Shown here: in pieces, positions 1 through 11,900 of the stretch
How the letters are laid out: every line of letters begins with the position of its first letter
Numbering within the stretch: the stretch's first letter is position 1
Origin: Chenopodium formosanum
Lineage: Eukaryota; Streptophyta; Magnoliopsida; Caryophyllales; Amaranthaceae
DNA: 64,000 nt
Direction: 5' to 3'
NCBI GenBank assembly: GCA_024500155.1
Contig: CM044880.1
Location: 10,881,501 to 10,945,500, forward strand
Notes under the pieces: generated by a model
Told to the model about the DNA's origin: nothing
What the model saw: only the letters and a program-made list of their open reading frames with translations
Database searches by the model: none
Translations under genes and position numbers: made by a program

Positions 1-1036
1 TAATTTACTAAGAATTAAACTCAACTAACCACCCCTCCTACTACCACAACCCACCCATCACCCCAAGTCATCGACGCCGGCGACTAGCTATGCACCTTCG
101 ACCGGCGCCATTATAACCCCTTCCGCTGGCAAGCCCCTACCTTTCTTCTCGCACTCCTGCTTCCCTTACCCTATTGTGAACACAACCAAATGTAACTACA
201 AAACAACCAAAAAACCGACCACTCTCATTCCTCCCTTAAACCACCACGAAACAACCACGAAACAGTCACGTACTAATCCTTTTTCCTCACCTCAAAACAA
301 CCCTCATCGCTTCAGGGTGTGGGAAAAAAGGAGAAGGGTTATCGGGTGGTTTGGTTTTCGAGAAAGAAATTAGACGTAGCAAGCCGGGGGTTTGGGGAAA
401 GGGAAGGGGTCGGAGGAGGGTTAGATGTGGCGGTATAGGATCGACTGACCAATTTCCGACGAGCTGAATTTAGAGGGGGGGGGGGGGGGAAGGTGGCCGG
501 GGAATTTATTTTTTATTTTTTTGTTTTAATTTATTTGTCTTTATTATTATGTTTTTATTTTTTTTTATTTTACACCAATTATGTGTTGACACGTGGTTAT
601 TAAAACAAAAAAAAATGAAATATTTTAGCAGGTTACCGGTCACTAGGACTATTAAAGGAAAACAAATAGCATAATATAGTTAGAATTATTAAAAAAAAAA
701 CCTTAGTAGGGATTATTAAAGTAAATCGCCCATAGTAAGGAATATTAAAGAGTAATAATTATCTTTTTATATTTACATAATTATTTAAGGTGATTCGATT
801 TTGCTAGAGATGTGTGATTACTATGTAACATTTTTTTTATAATTATTTTATGTTATCCATTTATCTTGATAATTTTTATTTTTTTTTTCAAAAAATGAAA
901 TATTTTCCTAATCAAAATATTAATTTTTTATCACTTGATTTTTTTAATTTGTTAAAACTGATTGATTAAATATTTCCCCCCTAATTTTCCTATTGTAACT
1001 TTATATTATTGAAATCTAAAATAAGAATAAGACTTA
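1..1036. repeat. Left flank of duplicon copy 1
   Basis: No gene. The stretch matches 36183 onward, from the shared start taatttactaagaattaaac to the AT-rich tail, so it is a second copy of the sequence to the left of duplicon copy 3. It has a C-rich then G-rich section (about 30-450), a G run near 474-489 and an AT-rich remainder. The small open frame at 176-373 is low-complexity and not supported as a gene. The long TTA microsatellite of copy 3 (37035-37160) is absent at the matching place here (about 830-850). Confidence 0.75.
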
Positions 1037-1258
1037 GGGTCTGTTCTCATTGACTGAAATGAGCTGAATTAAACTGAACTGAACTTATTAGGGTTGAACT
1101 GAAATGAAATGAATATTTTATAAGAGAAGGAAATTATGAGTTGAACTGAACTGAACTAATCTGAACTTATTAGATCTGAACTGAACTGGACTGAATTGAA
1201 CTGAACTGAACTGAATTTAATTTAATTGAACTAAAAATAATTGTATGAGTAAAGACCC
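1037..1258. mobile_element. PIF/Harbinger-like MITE with CTGAA repeats
   Basis: Short non-coding element starting GGGTCTGTTCTCAT and ending with the near-inverted ATGAGTAAAGACCC. It is flanked by TTA on both sides (1034-1036 and 1259-1261), the usual PIF/Harbinger target duplication. The interior is a degenerate CTGAA/CTGAACT repeat. Relatives lie at 5481-5626, 37341-37577 and 43112-43348. Confidence 0.75.
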
Positions 1259-1689
1259 TTAAATTAACAATATTTAACTTTAAGGGCAATTTAGGTGTTC
1301 GAAATTGCATACAAAATTTATTTACTCTCTGGCTTAGCTTATGCACTAGAGATTGTAATTTGTAAGGGTGTAATTATCATACTTCCCTTGTTTCGGTTAT
1401 ATGATGCATCATTTTCAAATTATATGCATCATTTTTTAATTTGTAAATAATTTTTTTTTTATCTCTCTCATATCATATGGGCTTTCATTTTTAATTTCCT
1501 AAGCTAGCTTTTTTCTACAAAACATGTATTCCGATTTGTTAAGTTTCTCATCAAAGTAGTTAGAAATTTTATTACTCTTTATTTTGGTTTATACGATATT
1601 ACTAATGCTATTATTTAAAGTTATGTACTACACCAGAAATTGATTAAGTTGTTCATTTCTTTTGTTGGTTCAATACTTCAATAGATATT

Positions 1690-3262
1690 AGAACTTTTAG
1701 TGAGAAACTACCTAATAAAATTAAAATTTTGTCGGAAACTACCTAATAAAAAAAATGTTGTAAAAAGGTACCTAATAAAAGGTAAAATTTAATAAGATAC
1801 TATCTTTGACCGAATTTCTACCATTAACTTAATATTACGACGTTGATCCACCTTAAAATACCCTTGAAACCACTGTAAGGGTTGGTTTACAAGGTGGTAT
1901 TAAGGAAATTTTATAGGTGCTAGGGGGATATTCCGAGTTGCTAAGGGTAGATTAGTGTTTTGGGACGATGGTTTTTAGGGTTAGAGGTGGTGATTTTGGG
2001 GTTGAAAGGTGGTTTAAGTGCTATCATGGGCGGATCTAGGGGGGGTTCAAGGGGGTTCATTGAACCCACAGATTTTTCGGAAAAAAATTATAAGTTTTAA
2101 TTTTTTTTTTTTTTTAAAAAAAGAAAAAATAAAAGGGTTAAAACAAATTTATGTGAGATAAATAATCAAATGTGAAAGCCTGGCACATTGGTAAGGGAGT
2201 GATTGTTAGAGCATTGAATCTCCTTTTAAGGTTTGGGTTCGAATCCAGCTGCCCTCATTTTATGTTTTTTTTTTTTTTTGTTATTCTTTTTCGAGCTGAG
2301 TTCTTCCTTTCTTCGTGAGTTTGTGAGACCGTTTATTCTTCTACTCTTAATTCTTAAATCTTTATTTTGTGGTTAATCTCATTTTATGTTTTTTTTTTTT
2401 TTTTTTGTTATTTTTTTTCGAGTTCTTCCGTTCTTCGTGAGTTTGTGAGACCTCTTATTCCTCTACTCCTCTTAATTCTTAAATCTTTATTTAATGGTTA
2501 ATCTCATTTTATGTTTTTATTTTTTTTTGTTATTTTTTTCGTGTTCTTCCGTTCTTCGTGAGTTTGTGAGACCTCTTATTCCTCTACTCCTCTTAAATCT
2601 TTATTTATGGTTAATTTTATTAAAATTAGTGATAATTAGTTTAATTACATACTGATTTGTTTAACTGGTTTTGATATATTGTTGAATACTTGAATTGTTG
2701 ACAAATTAAATTGTAGAAACTTAGAATTTTAGATTTTTACTTGGTCTTTTAATTGATAATTAGAAGAAGTTTACATTGTTAAATTTGTGTTTATTGGGGA
2801 CTTGGGAATTTTTTTTTTTTTTTTAAATGTGTCATATTGATTCTTTGCAATAGAATTATAGATTTATAGAAGTAGTAATGTATTAGCACGCTTTCAAAGT
2901 ATGAAAACTCGAAAAATGTTTTTTTTATTTATAATTGTGAAATCCATCCATTTGTAATTAAAAATAAAAAATAAAAATTGAACTTATGTATTGAATATTT
3001 AGTTAATATATGATCATCGTTTTTTTTTAAATTCCGAACCCACAGTTCGGAATTCCTGGATACGCCACTGGGTGCTATGGAAGCAATTTTAGAAAGCGGT
3101 GGTTTCAAGATTGTTTTGAGGTCGGGTTTATAACTTTTTACCATTTCATAGGTAGTTTTATTTACAGCATTTTACCTTTATTGGGTAGTTTATTCCCGTA
3201 AAAAAGGTAGTTTATTACAACATTTTTTTATTAGCTAGTTTATTATAAAATCTTGTTTTAAT
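1690..3262. mobile_element. MITE-like TIR element (AACTACCTAATAAA family), duplicon copy 1, carrying a hAT insertion
   Basis: Both ends carry short inverted arrays of AACTACCTAATAAA alternating with ATGTTGTAA-type spacers; the middle is GGTGGTT-rich. Relatives are at 20786-21300, 47990-48500 and 51430-51960, with end fragments at 32159-32282 and 42220-42273. This copy is about 1 kb longer because a hAT-type element (2025-3070) sits in its centre. The outer boundaries are approximate. Non-coding; superfamily unproven, although the 51430 and 32159 copies end in GTCAAAAACTACC-type sequence like the Mutator-like MITEs elsewhere in the window. Confidence 0.55.
2025..3070. mobile_element. Non-autonomous hAT-type element
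   Basis: Left end CATGGGCGGATC and right end (inverted) CAGTGGCGTATCC resemble the termini of the hAT element at 8728-14527. Flanks are AGTGCTAT (2017-2024) and GGTGCTAT (3071-3078), an 8-bp duplication with one mismatch. The paralogous sites near 21110 and 48305 lack the insert, so they act as empty sites. Inside are a tRNA-like segment with a GGTTCGAATCC box (about 2170-2258) and three copies of a 115-125-bp unit (2254-2377, 2378-2502, 2503 to about 2618), each beginning CTCATTTTATG and a T run. No transposase. Confidence 0.8.
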
Positions 3263-3418
3263 TATATTACTCAATTAATATCTTCACAATCATTACTGAA
3301 CGATATCGTCTGTGTTAACAATTAGTTTTGCATTAAATGAAATCCTGTTTAGAAAAATATCACCTAAATCCTTATATGGGGTACACAGAAAGAAAGAAGA
3401 CCGTATATGTCCATTCAG

Positions 3419-3743
3419 GTCTTGTTTGCTTCACTTTAAAAAAATGTATAAAGTAAAAAATTTTCAAATTAGAAAATATAATTTCAGCTAAGTAAAAATA
3501 AGTTCAATTAAGTAGAAACATTTCAATTCAGTAAAAATAAGATAATTTCGAGAAAGTTTAGTAACTTTAAAGAAGAAAAATAATAGAAAATCAGTAAAAA
3601 AAAATTATTTAGCGAAAATAATTAATTTCAGTTTAGTAAATTATTTTGTGTTTAGTTAAAATAATTTAACTTGAGCAAATATAACTTCAGTTTAATAAAA
3701 ATAATTTCAATAAAAATAAAAATAAGGTGAAGTGAACGGGGCC
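3419..3743. mobile_element. Harbinger-like MITE upstream of knottin copy 1
   Basis: Begins GGTCTTGTTTGCTTCACTTT and ends with the inverted form AAGGTGAAGTGAACGGGGCC followed by TAA. The interior is an imperfect array of roughly 20-bp AGTAAAAATAATTTCA-type units. Present at the same place upstream of copies 2 (21455-21800) and 3 (48665-49030), so it inserted before the duplications. It lies about 0.5 kb upstream of the gene start. Confidence 0.6.
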
Positions 3744-3817
3744 TAAGTGCTCAATATCGTTCTTACTTATTGCAACTTGGACTAAGTAACGAATTAAAAA
3801 AAGTCAAAGCATTGTCT

Positions 3818-3863
<46 letters not shown>

Positions 3864-4168
3864 AAAGCATCTATCAATTTAATTATTTATGGTATTATAT
3901 ATCATCATTGTAGCAACATTGTATATCAACAAAATGAAGCCAAACACATTTATGTATTGGTATAATAATATATACAGACTAGATCAAGAGTATATCCATA
4001 ATATAAATGTATAAATATAATACATATATTCTATAGAAATAAGTGAATGGAATAATATAAAGAAATATGTATAACACATAGTGGCGACATAATATAGTAT
4101 GAACCTTTCGTTGAGTACGTATTAGAAAAAAAAAACATAAAAAGAAAAAAATAATAGTAGAAAGTTCC

Positions 4169-4176
4169 TATAAATA
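4169..4176 (+). promoter_or_regulatory. TATA box of knottin copy 1
   Basis: TATAAATA lies 107 bp upstream of the start codon in a block (TAGAAAGTTCCTATAAATAG) that is the same in the three + copies and recognisable, as TATAAGTA, upstream of the diverged - strand copy. Conservation across paralogs supports its being the core promoter. Confidence 0.7.
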
Positions 4177-4282
4177 GCAAGAAACATAACTAGGAAACTC
4201 ACAAAACAAGAATTCTCTCTTTGTATAGTATTGGAGTACATACATTACAAAAAACAGTTTTGATAATATAACCAAACCAAAA

Positions 4283-4803
4283 ATGGAGAACAAGGCATTC
4301 ACGAAAAGAATGATGCTAGCTACCCTTGCCACTTTCGCATTAGGTATTTCATTCTTCACTTCATTCATTCAATATGTAGTAATTTAATTTGTATGATGAC
4401 TACTAATTATTTTTATGTTATATATATAGTGATGATGCTGCAAATTCATACGGGAGAAGGCGCGTGTCCAGCAGCATATGATGATCCATGTACCAATCCT
4501 AACGAATTATGTTGCTCAACCAATCCAAACTTGCATTGTGTTCAAGTTGCAACCAATGTGTACAAATGTAAAGATGATACCACATGTGAGGATCACCACG
4601 ACCATGAGTGTTATCCCAACTTTTTTGATTGTTGCACTGGCTTAAATTGTGTCCAACTTGCATCTGGTAAAAAATGCAAAGAGGGCACTTGTGAAGCCCA
4701 CAGTGAACATGAATGTACCCCTGGTGTTTTTGAATGCTGCAGTGGCACTGGCCTAGATTGCGTTCAAGTTTCAATTTCACCTGAAGTTTACCAATGCCTG
4801 TAA
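4283..4803 (+). CDS. Secreted three-module knottin-like cysteine-rich peptide precursor, copy 1
   Basis: Two exons: 4283-4343 and 4430-4803, with an 86-bp GT-AG intron in phase 1, giving 144 residues. Exon 1 encodes MENKAFTKRMMLATLATFAL. With the start of exon 2 (VMMLQIHTGEG) it forms a positively charged then hydrophobic signal peptide, probably cut just before the first cysteine (about residue 32). The mature part has three modules, each with six cysteines in the order C-C-CC-C-C. Inter-cysteine spacings are 7-6-0-7-9, 7-6-0-4-8 and 7-6-0-6-11, matching the inhibitor-cystine-knot (knottin) pattern. Modules 2 and 3 share a C-E-x-H-x-x-H-E-C start; module 1 instead has C-P-A-x-x-D-D-P-C. Linkers are short (KDDTT, KEGT) with no clear dibasic cut site. 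Knottins of this kind are often protease or amylase inhibitors or antimicrobial peptides; which applies here is not visible. A single-exon reading starting at 4393 would begin inside the intron and lack a proper signal peptide, so the spliced model is preferred. Confidence 0.88.
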
Positions 4804-5340
4804 ATGCCATCGTATATATATGATCATATGTTTACTAACTCTACAATGCACTCAACAAGCTGAGGCCGGGTGTAGAGCTCATTATTATCGTGTGCTATGT
4901 GTAGCTTCCGTTACACATTCTTTTTTAATTTCCTTAATTGGTTGTGTTTGAGATTCACTTTTCCTTTGATTTGTCTTGTTTCCTTTCTTTTGGTTCATAT
5001 ATTTAATATATATGTGGCCGCCCCATCTGGTTGGGACTGTATTTTTCATCATTAATGAATTCAAATATATGAAATAATTTTCATTTTTTTGCATTACTTG
5101 GTTTTTTTGTACTTATATCACTATAAATACCTAAACAAAGTTTACATGTAATATACACAGCAAAATTTGGAACGTCTATCTTATCGGAATATCATACCCT
5201 AATCTTACTAAAAGAAAAAAAAAAAAAAAAACAAAAAAACAAAAAACAAAAAAATTGCTTTTCACAAAGGGGTTAGATTATTATTTTCATGAGTTGGTGT
5301 AGAGTAGCCAAACAAAGCTATGTACAAAGTATATAATTGT
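4804..5340. other. Conserved 3' flank / probable 3' UTR of knottin copy 1
   Basis: No gene. The first 110 bp contain GTGTGCTATGTGTAGCTT, kept in copies 2 and 3 and in the diverged - strand gene (inverted, about 52925-52955), which suggests transcribed 3' UTR. The rest aligns to the flank of copy 2 (resuming at about 24145 after a MITE) and of copy 3 (50028-50390). Confidence 0.6.
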
Positions 5341-5480
5341 TGCTCGTTTTCTTCTCGGGATGTAAAATTCATTAAAGTCTCTAAAATTGCCTTTAGATCA
5401 TCTAAAAGCAGGTGAAAATGTGCAAGTTCCAAGCTCAAAAAATATGCAAGTCACTTGTGAATAACAAATATGCACACTTA
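5341..5480. other. Short gene-free spacer
   Basis: The segment around 5350-5460 (aaagtctctaaaattgcc and following) is similar to 35215-35330, so it is another repeated fragment. No gene seen. Confidence 0.5.
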
Positions 5481-5626
5481 GGGCCTGTTCTCATAGACTG
5501 AACTGAGCTGAAATGAGCTGAACTGAAATTAATATTTTATAAGCTAGAGAAGGAAATTAGGAGCTGAAATGAACTGAACTGAACTGAACTGAACTGAACT
5601 GAAAATAAACGTATGAGAACAGACCC
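5481..5626. mobile_element. PIF/Harbinger-like MITE with CTGAA repeats
   Basis: Begins GGGCCTGTTCTCATAGACTG and ends GTATGAGAACAGACCC (inverted match), flanked by TTA on both sides. Interior CTGAACTGAACTG repeats as in the element at 1037-1258. Confidence 0.8.
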
Positions 5627-5678
5627 TTAATTAAAAATATATGTAGATTTATTTAAAATAAAATGCATGTTTATTTTA

Positions 5679-7040
5679 ACGGATTTTTCACCAAATACCA
5701 CTGAGTTAAAGCTTAATTCACCATATACCATTAAAAACTTTCTAACACACCATGTACCACTGAGTTTAATATAAATGTCACCAAATGCCCTTTTTCTTAA
5801 CCCCGTTAGTCATGAAGAGCTAAATGTCACACGTGGCAGCCTCTAATTGGCTCTTACTTAAACTATTTACTTTAATAATTAATCAATTAATTAATTAAAA
5901 AACTTTAACAAAAATAATTAAAAAAAAAAAAATAAAACCACCACCAACTGTCAGCCATCTCCCCTCCCCACAACCGCCACCTAGCAGCCCAGCCCCTCGC
6001 CGCCTGCTCTCAGCCTTGAACCACCATCGGGTTGGCGCTGACTTTCACCGTACCCAGCCTTGCGCCGGTGCACGAATCTCTCCCTTGATCCACCATACCC
6101 AACACCTGACCACCTCCCTGCCATCCCCAATCACAGCCCCACGCAACCAATTCCCTTTCTCCCCCGCATCTCCAGCCGCACCGCTGCTGCCACCATACAA
6201 ACTGCAACAATTACCAATTCCAGCCCTTTGCCGCCGAACACCGCCCAAATTACCACCCACGCAACTCTACTTCGCACCACCTCCCAACTCACCCGGCCCA
6301 CACAAACTGCACATCCTCCAATTCGCCACCACACGACACCAGCTACAAACCACCGCAACACCTTACCTTATTTCACGGCACCAACTACACCACCACGCTA
6401 AGCACCTGACCAGGCCGCAGTTGAACCCAAAATCCCAAAACCCAAAATCTAAACCCTAGATTTTGATTTTGGGGTTTAAGGGTTTTAGGGTGGTGGTTTA
6501 GAGGGGGGAAAGGGGTGGAGTTAGAAGATTGAGGGGTGACTTAGGTTCGCCGGCTCGGGGAAGGCGGGTCTGGGAGCCGACAAGTGGGTTTGGGCGTCAG
6601 AGAGAGGGTTTTTCGAGTTTTAGGGTAGGACTTGAGAGGATAGTGGTTTAAGGGAAAGGGATGTGCGGCGGTGTAGACATGGTGGCGGCGGTGGGGGCGG
6701 TGGCGGCGGTGTAGACATGGTGGTGCCGGTAAGGGCAGGGATGTTGGCTGGGTGGGGAACGGTGGCTAGGTTGGTGGTGGTTTATTTATTTATTTAATTA
6801 ATTTTTTTAAGGTTTTTTATTCTTTATTTAAGTAATTAATTAAATAATATTAATAAGAACCAATAATTGACAGCCACGTGGCACAATTAACCTTAATGAC
6901 TAACGGAGTTAACGGCGTTAGTCATTAAGGGCATTTGGTGACATTTATGTTAAACTCAGTGGTACATGGTGTATTAGAAAGTTTTTGGTGGTATATGGTA
7001 AATTAAGCTTTAACTCAGTGGTATTTGGTGAAAAATCCGT
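5679..7040. mobile_element. Long-TIR non-autonomous DNA transposon (Mutator-like?)
   Basis: Ends are inverted copies over about 150 bp: ACGGATTTTTCACCAAATAC at the left and its complement at the right, including the CACTGAGTT and ATGTCACCAAATGCCC blocks. The flanks share TATTTTA (5672-5678 and 7041-7047), a 7-bp target duplication; a 9-bp one typical of Mutator-like elements could not be confirmed. The centre is C-rich on the left and G-rich on the right (about 5940-6780). The open frames there overlap on both strands and are low-complexity, so no protein is called. Confidence 0.75.
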
Positions 7041-7047
7041 TATTTTA

Positions 7048-8151
7048 AATAATATACGCTTCTAATTGAAAATTGATGCATTTTTACCTAAATATTCTTC
7101 ACACGTAGCTTATAATTGGAATAGTGTCGCTGTGCATTTTTTGGTGGTTATGGTGGGGTGGGTAAGAGGTGAATGTCAAGATCTGGTGGTGGTGGGGTAG
7201 GCAAGGCGGTTTTGGTGGCGTTATGGTGGTTGGCGTAGTTGGAGAGTGGTAATTAAAAGGTCTTATGCCTTGCACGTGGTCGATTCAACGCCATGAAACA
7301 GGGTCAAACCCTCTTTTTCGAACAAATGTGTGTCATTGCCAAAAAAAAATTATTAAGCTATGTCATTGCAAAAAAAAATTATGAGGTGGTTTCTTGCAAA
7401 AATCTAATATCATATTATATCACTAAGAAATAAAGCCGGTCTTGTAGTCAGGCCACAAGACAGCGACATTTGGCCTTTAACTTTTTTGCCATGTGTCGAG
7501 CCACATAGGCAAAAAATAGATATTATTATGACACATTTAAATGATATGATGCTATTTGGATAGATTATTTTAGACAAAAATGTTGTATAGAGTTTTATTA
7601 CTGATATACTTCTGATGTTACTTATATATAAGATTAATCATAACTTTTTAATAAATTTCCTATAACTTTGTTTTAATTTCATCATAATATTCGTTTTAAA
7701 AAGTAATAGAAAATTAATTTAATCAGTAAATATAAATTAAGTTTAATAAAAATATATAATAAGATATTTATTTATTAATAAAAATACAAAAAGTAAACTA
7801 TTATATGAATATAAGTGACATGAAATATATTAACGTATTTAACATTTAAAGACAAAAAGTTAACCCTAATAAAATCTTATCGGTGTCAAAAAAAGAAATT
7901 CTTATCAACCATCTAACCATCACCCGGGCACAAAATTAGTATATATGGAGAGTTTTTTCCCGTGTTTTTAGAGGGCCACATAGAATAAAATTTTCTTAAT
8001 GCGCCATGTAGGATTATAAATTTTACTGATAGTCAATCAAATAAGAGATTTGTAAATTCTTTTAGAATTAAATAATTTAAATGCTATATAAGAAAAATCA
8101 GTGAATGAGATTTTAAAGTTTAAATTTATTAAATATAATATATAATTTTTG
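7048..8151. other. Gene-free AT-rich stretch with an old duplicated block
   Basis: No gene seen. From about 7600 to 8070 the sequence is a diverged copy of 32780-33270; both contain ACCCTAATAAAATCTTATCGG and the TAGTATATATGGAGAG motif. In the other copy this block continues directly into the equivalent of 15530-15780, so 8070-15530 is inserted material relative to 32780-33545. Confidence 0.6.
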
Positions 8152-8969
8152 TGGAGAGCTTGTAAGAGGTTTCTCTAGATCGCTGTTAAAGAGAGGTTGT
8201 TCTACCGCCACATTGTATCTGAAAAGTCTTGTATCATCTGCAATGAACCTGAGGAGACTATCATTCATGCCACCTTTGGCTGTAAGGCGGCGAAAGAAAT
8301 ATGGGCTGCTAGCCCTCTCGCATCCAAGGTAAGTGCTGCCCCTGATAATAGCTTTGTTGAGAGATTTTTATGGTGTTCGAAGAATGTATCGAAAGATGAG
8401 CTGCTATCTATTGCTACACTTGCATGGGCATCATGACATTGTAGAAATAAATCCATTTTCGAGCAAAGTGATTTTTGTGCTGTTGATGTGGCTCGTGGGT
8501 GGGTGAATTTTGTGAAAGAGAGTAACGAATATGCCTTGAAATCTTGCCACGGATCAGCTCAAGTTGTGAATGCTGCTATAAGCTCTTGGCGCTGTCCTGC
8601 TGCAGGGATGGTAAAGGTGAACTGTGACGCGCATTTAGGCACGAAAACAGGGTTGGGTGTGGTGATAAGGAGTGAGCAGGGAGTGTTGCTGGCTGCTGCA
8701 GTGCGTGTGTTGGAGGCTAGTTGGGATCAGTGGCGGATCCAGGATTTCCGTCCTTGTGAGTCACCCTGAATAATTGATCACCTGTAAAAGAAAAAAAAAA
8801 TCGAATCCAAAAATACTAACAAAAATATATATATGACAACCACCTTCATTTCAATCATTCAATCAAACAAAAATAATCCATACTACAACCAAATAGTACC
8901 TAAATAATTCATCTTACAAACTAAAAGTACTACAAATAATATATTACAATCACATAGTACAATAAACTA

Positions 8970-11900
8970 TTACAATTGTTCACGACGAGTTTTCATATTT
9001 TGATATCGATCAATAATGTGATCTATTTTAACATTCGAAAACAAATCACTTTCTAGAAAAGTAATCAAACCATCATTCAACATTTGATCTCCCATGCTAT
9101 TACGCAATTTATCTTTCACGATCGTCATACCAGAAAACACTCTTTCAACACTTGCCGTTGCAACGGGGAGAACCAACACCAACTTCAAAAGCAAGTATAC
9201 TCTACTATGAGTTTCGGACAATCCCGTCTCAACGAGTTTCTTTGACAATTCACTAAGACTCTTCAAATTCCAAAACCTTTCATCATCTCTAACGGCCACA
9301 AAGTAATTTTGAAGTGTGTGTTCAAAGTAAATCAATTCCGAGCTTGAAAATTCATTTGGATAGAATGTTGCTAGCTTGGTCAATTTAACTTTGTTAAAAG
9401 AAGAGAACCGATTAATTGGACTAAAACAAGACATACACACAAGAAGTTCTTTACTTATCTCGGGAAATCGATTTTCAAGCTCTTGTAACTGAAGATCAAT
9501 GACACTAATAAACACCTCAACTCGAAAATGATGAAGATTTGACACTCCCGGACGCTTACCTCTAAACATCCTTCTCCCGGGAACAACATATGTTGCATTC
9601 ATATCTGGAACCTCAATCTCATATTTGGTTGTGAAAGACAAGATCTTTTCCATAAAGGAATCCCATCCTTCATCTCTCAACTCTTGCAAATTAGTCTTGG
9701 TTACGTTAACCATGGCCATTGCATTAACAATATCTTGATCATGTTTTTGTAAAGCCACATTCAACTCATTTGTAATTGCAAATATAGTAACCATTAAGTG
9801 AGCCACAAACACAAAATCAAAAGTCATTAACCAACCAATAATACTTTGTGCTCTGTTAAAACTATCTGCCATAGATTTTGCTTCGGCAACTTTAGCAATG
9901 TCATCAAGTGAGCCAAGGATTGAAGGAAATATATCAAGAACATTTACAAGTGTTTTGAAGTGGGAACCCCAACGGGTGTCACAAGGTCTTCCTAACCCCC
10001 GTTCTTGATTTAAACCCGAACCCGTTTCAAGTTCACCTAGGGATAATGCATCAACAACTGATTGAGCTTGTTTTTCATGAAGAAATTCTTTCCTCTTTGG
10101 TGAGTGTAGACACCCATTTGTGTCTCCCCAAAACCAAACCCAGTGATGAGTGTCTTTCACGTCGAATCATAATCTAATGAAACGAAAGTGTGGAAAGGTC
10201 TAGTGTTGCAGAAAGTTTTATTTCTTTTCTCTTCTCCCTGTTTTGGAAAACTTTATTTTATGAAAACAGCTAATCCAGTTTAGTTGGTCCATGATATGGG
10301 TCCAATAGTGGTGTAGTGGATGGGGCTTGCAAAGACCTTTCCAACGATATATTATGAGCCCAATTCCGATGAATATTGAAGAAGTTATGGCCAATTTACT
10401 AAACTGGGTCCGGTTTGAGCTTTATGTACGGCCCAATGATCTAGGGGAGGGCCTAATATGATTTATCATTCCTAATGAAATTAGGAATGGTTTTAGTCTT
10501 CTAGAACATTCTAGAAGGTTCTTTATCATTCCTAATTCAACTAGGACTTTTCAGAGTTTTAATCAAGATCAAATAGCATTTTCGAAGAAATTATATTATT
10601 TTATCTTCCAGTACGGTAAATTTATTAGATTTTCGAAAACGCGTTGAAAACCAGTTTGGCGTCCAACCCCAGGCCTTGGCTCCTGGAACCAGGATTGGCG
10701 CCAGACGCTAGCCATTGGCGCCTGGCGCTAGCCACTGGTGCCTGACGCCAACTAGCCAGGGCTGGCGCCAATGCTGTTTTGCGATCTTCAGACTCTGTTT
10801 TGTTAAATTATCATTTTTGGCTGATTTTATCTATAAATATCGTATTAAAAACTCCGTTTTGATTCACCAATTCTCCTCATTCTTAAGTTTTCATCAACTC
10901 TCTTCATTCACAAGTTTTCATTCACGAATTCTCATCAACAATTAGTTTTAATTAGCTTTTAACAATCAAGTATTCTTTAGCATTCTTTCTTTCTTACTTT
11001 TTCATACAAAATTCCGCATTCACAAGATCTAGAAACACCTAGCCATATTCGAAGTTGCCTTCGCCCTAGACATGAAAGGTTTTAATTTATGAGGGTTTGG
11101 TCCCAAATCTCTTTCAATTATTTAATTTAATTGCTTTGATTATTATTTTCCTTGAAGTTACTAACGTGTGTATTTTGTTATTAGAAAGAGGTACGAGGCA
11201 TCAAAGTAAGTACTTTATTGATTTATTGATTTATGATGTAGACATCATGTTTAAATTGTTATCTTGATTCCTAGTATCATGTCTAGGATATTTTTAATAT
11301 TAAATATGATTGTTATGATGCTTCCTATTCTCTTCCTAATATTTATTCATGTTAGTATCATGTTAGGGCTAAAGATTTGATTTTTATCGCTTAGTGACAT
11401 GCTAGGGTTTGTTATTAATCTTGTTAGTATCATGCCTAGGATCTTACTATTATTATTATGCTTTAATATTAACATGAACATTATTATTATTATGATGATT
11501 ATTTTATTTATTATTCATTGATTATGTTGCTTGATGATTTATTTATTTATTGCTTGATCACCTTTATGCATGTTAAAGGGAATTGGTACTTGTAACCACG
11601 CTTAATAAGATAATTAATAATCTTGTTTAGGGTTAACTTTGATTATAATTCAAGTGATCGCCAATAATAGGCTTATATGTGCATTAAATTCAACCAACAT
11701 AGATAAACAGGTTTAGGGTTAACCTATTGATTGCATGTTAATCAGAAAGCGCACATGAATACGAGCAGAATAAAGTAGAGGCCTATTATTAGGGCAGGTT
11801 CAATCTCTTTTAGGTTGGATTTGTACCATCATCCCCGAACCCTTATTTGGTTCATGACCTTATGGAGTTGACGATCTCTTGGATCGTTAAGGGGTGTAAC

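Noticed and set aside
2170..2258. Possible tRNA gene (GGTTCGAATCC box)
   Set aside because: No complete cloverleaf can be drawn and it lies inside a transposon; at most a tRNA-derived repeat.
4168..4368. Minus-strand frames opposite the knottin promoter and exon 1 (also at 22159 and 49392), conserved between copies
   Set aside because: They are conserved only because the DNA is duplicated; they overlap the TATA box and exon 1 in antisense and show no domain.
4393..4429. Start of the knottin gene at the in-frame ATG 4393 (also 22384, 49617 and, inverted, 53300)
   Set aside because: These ATGs lie inside the intron. The upstream exon with a conserved signal peptide, phase and GT-AG ends, present in all copies, is a better explanation.
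6010..6459. Several overlapping frames on both strands in a C-rich segment
   Set aside because: They lie inside a non-autonomous transposon, are P/T/H- or G/W-rich, and overlap in all frames, as expected for biased composition.
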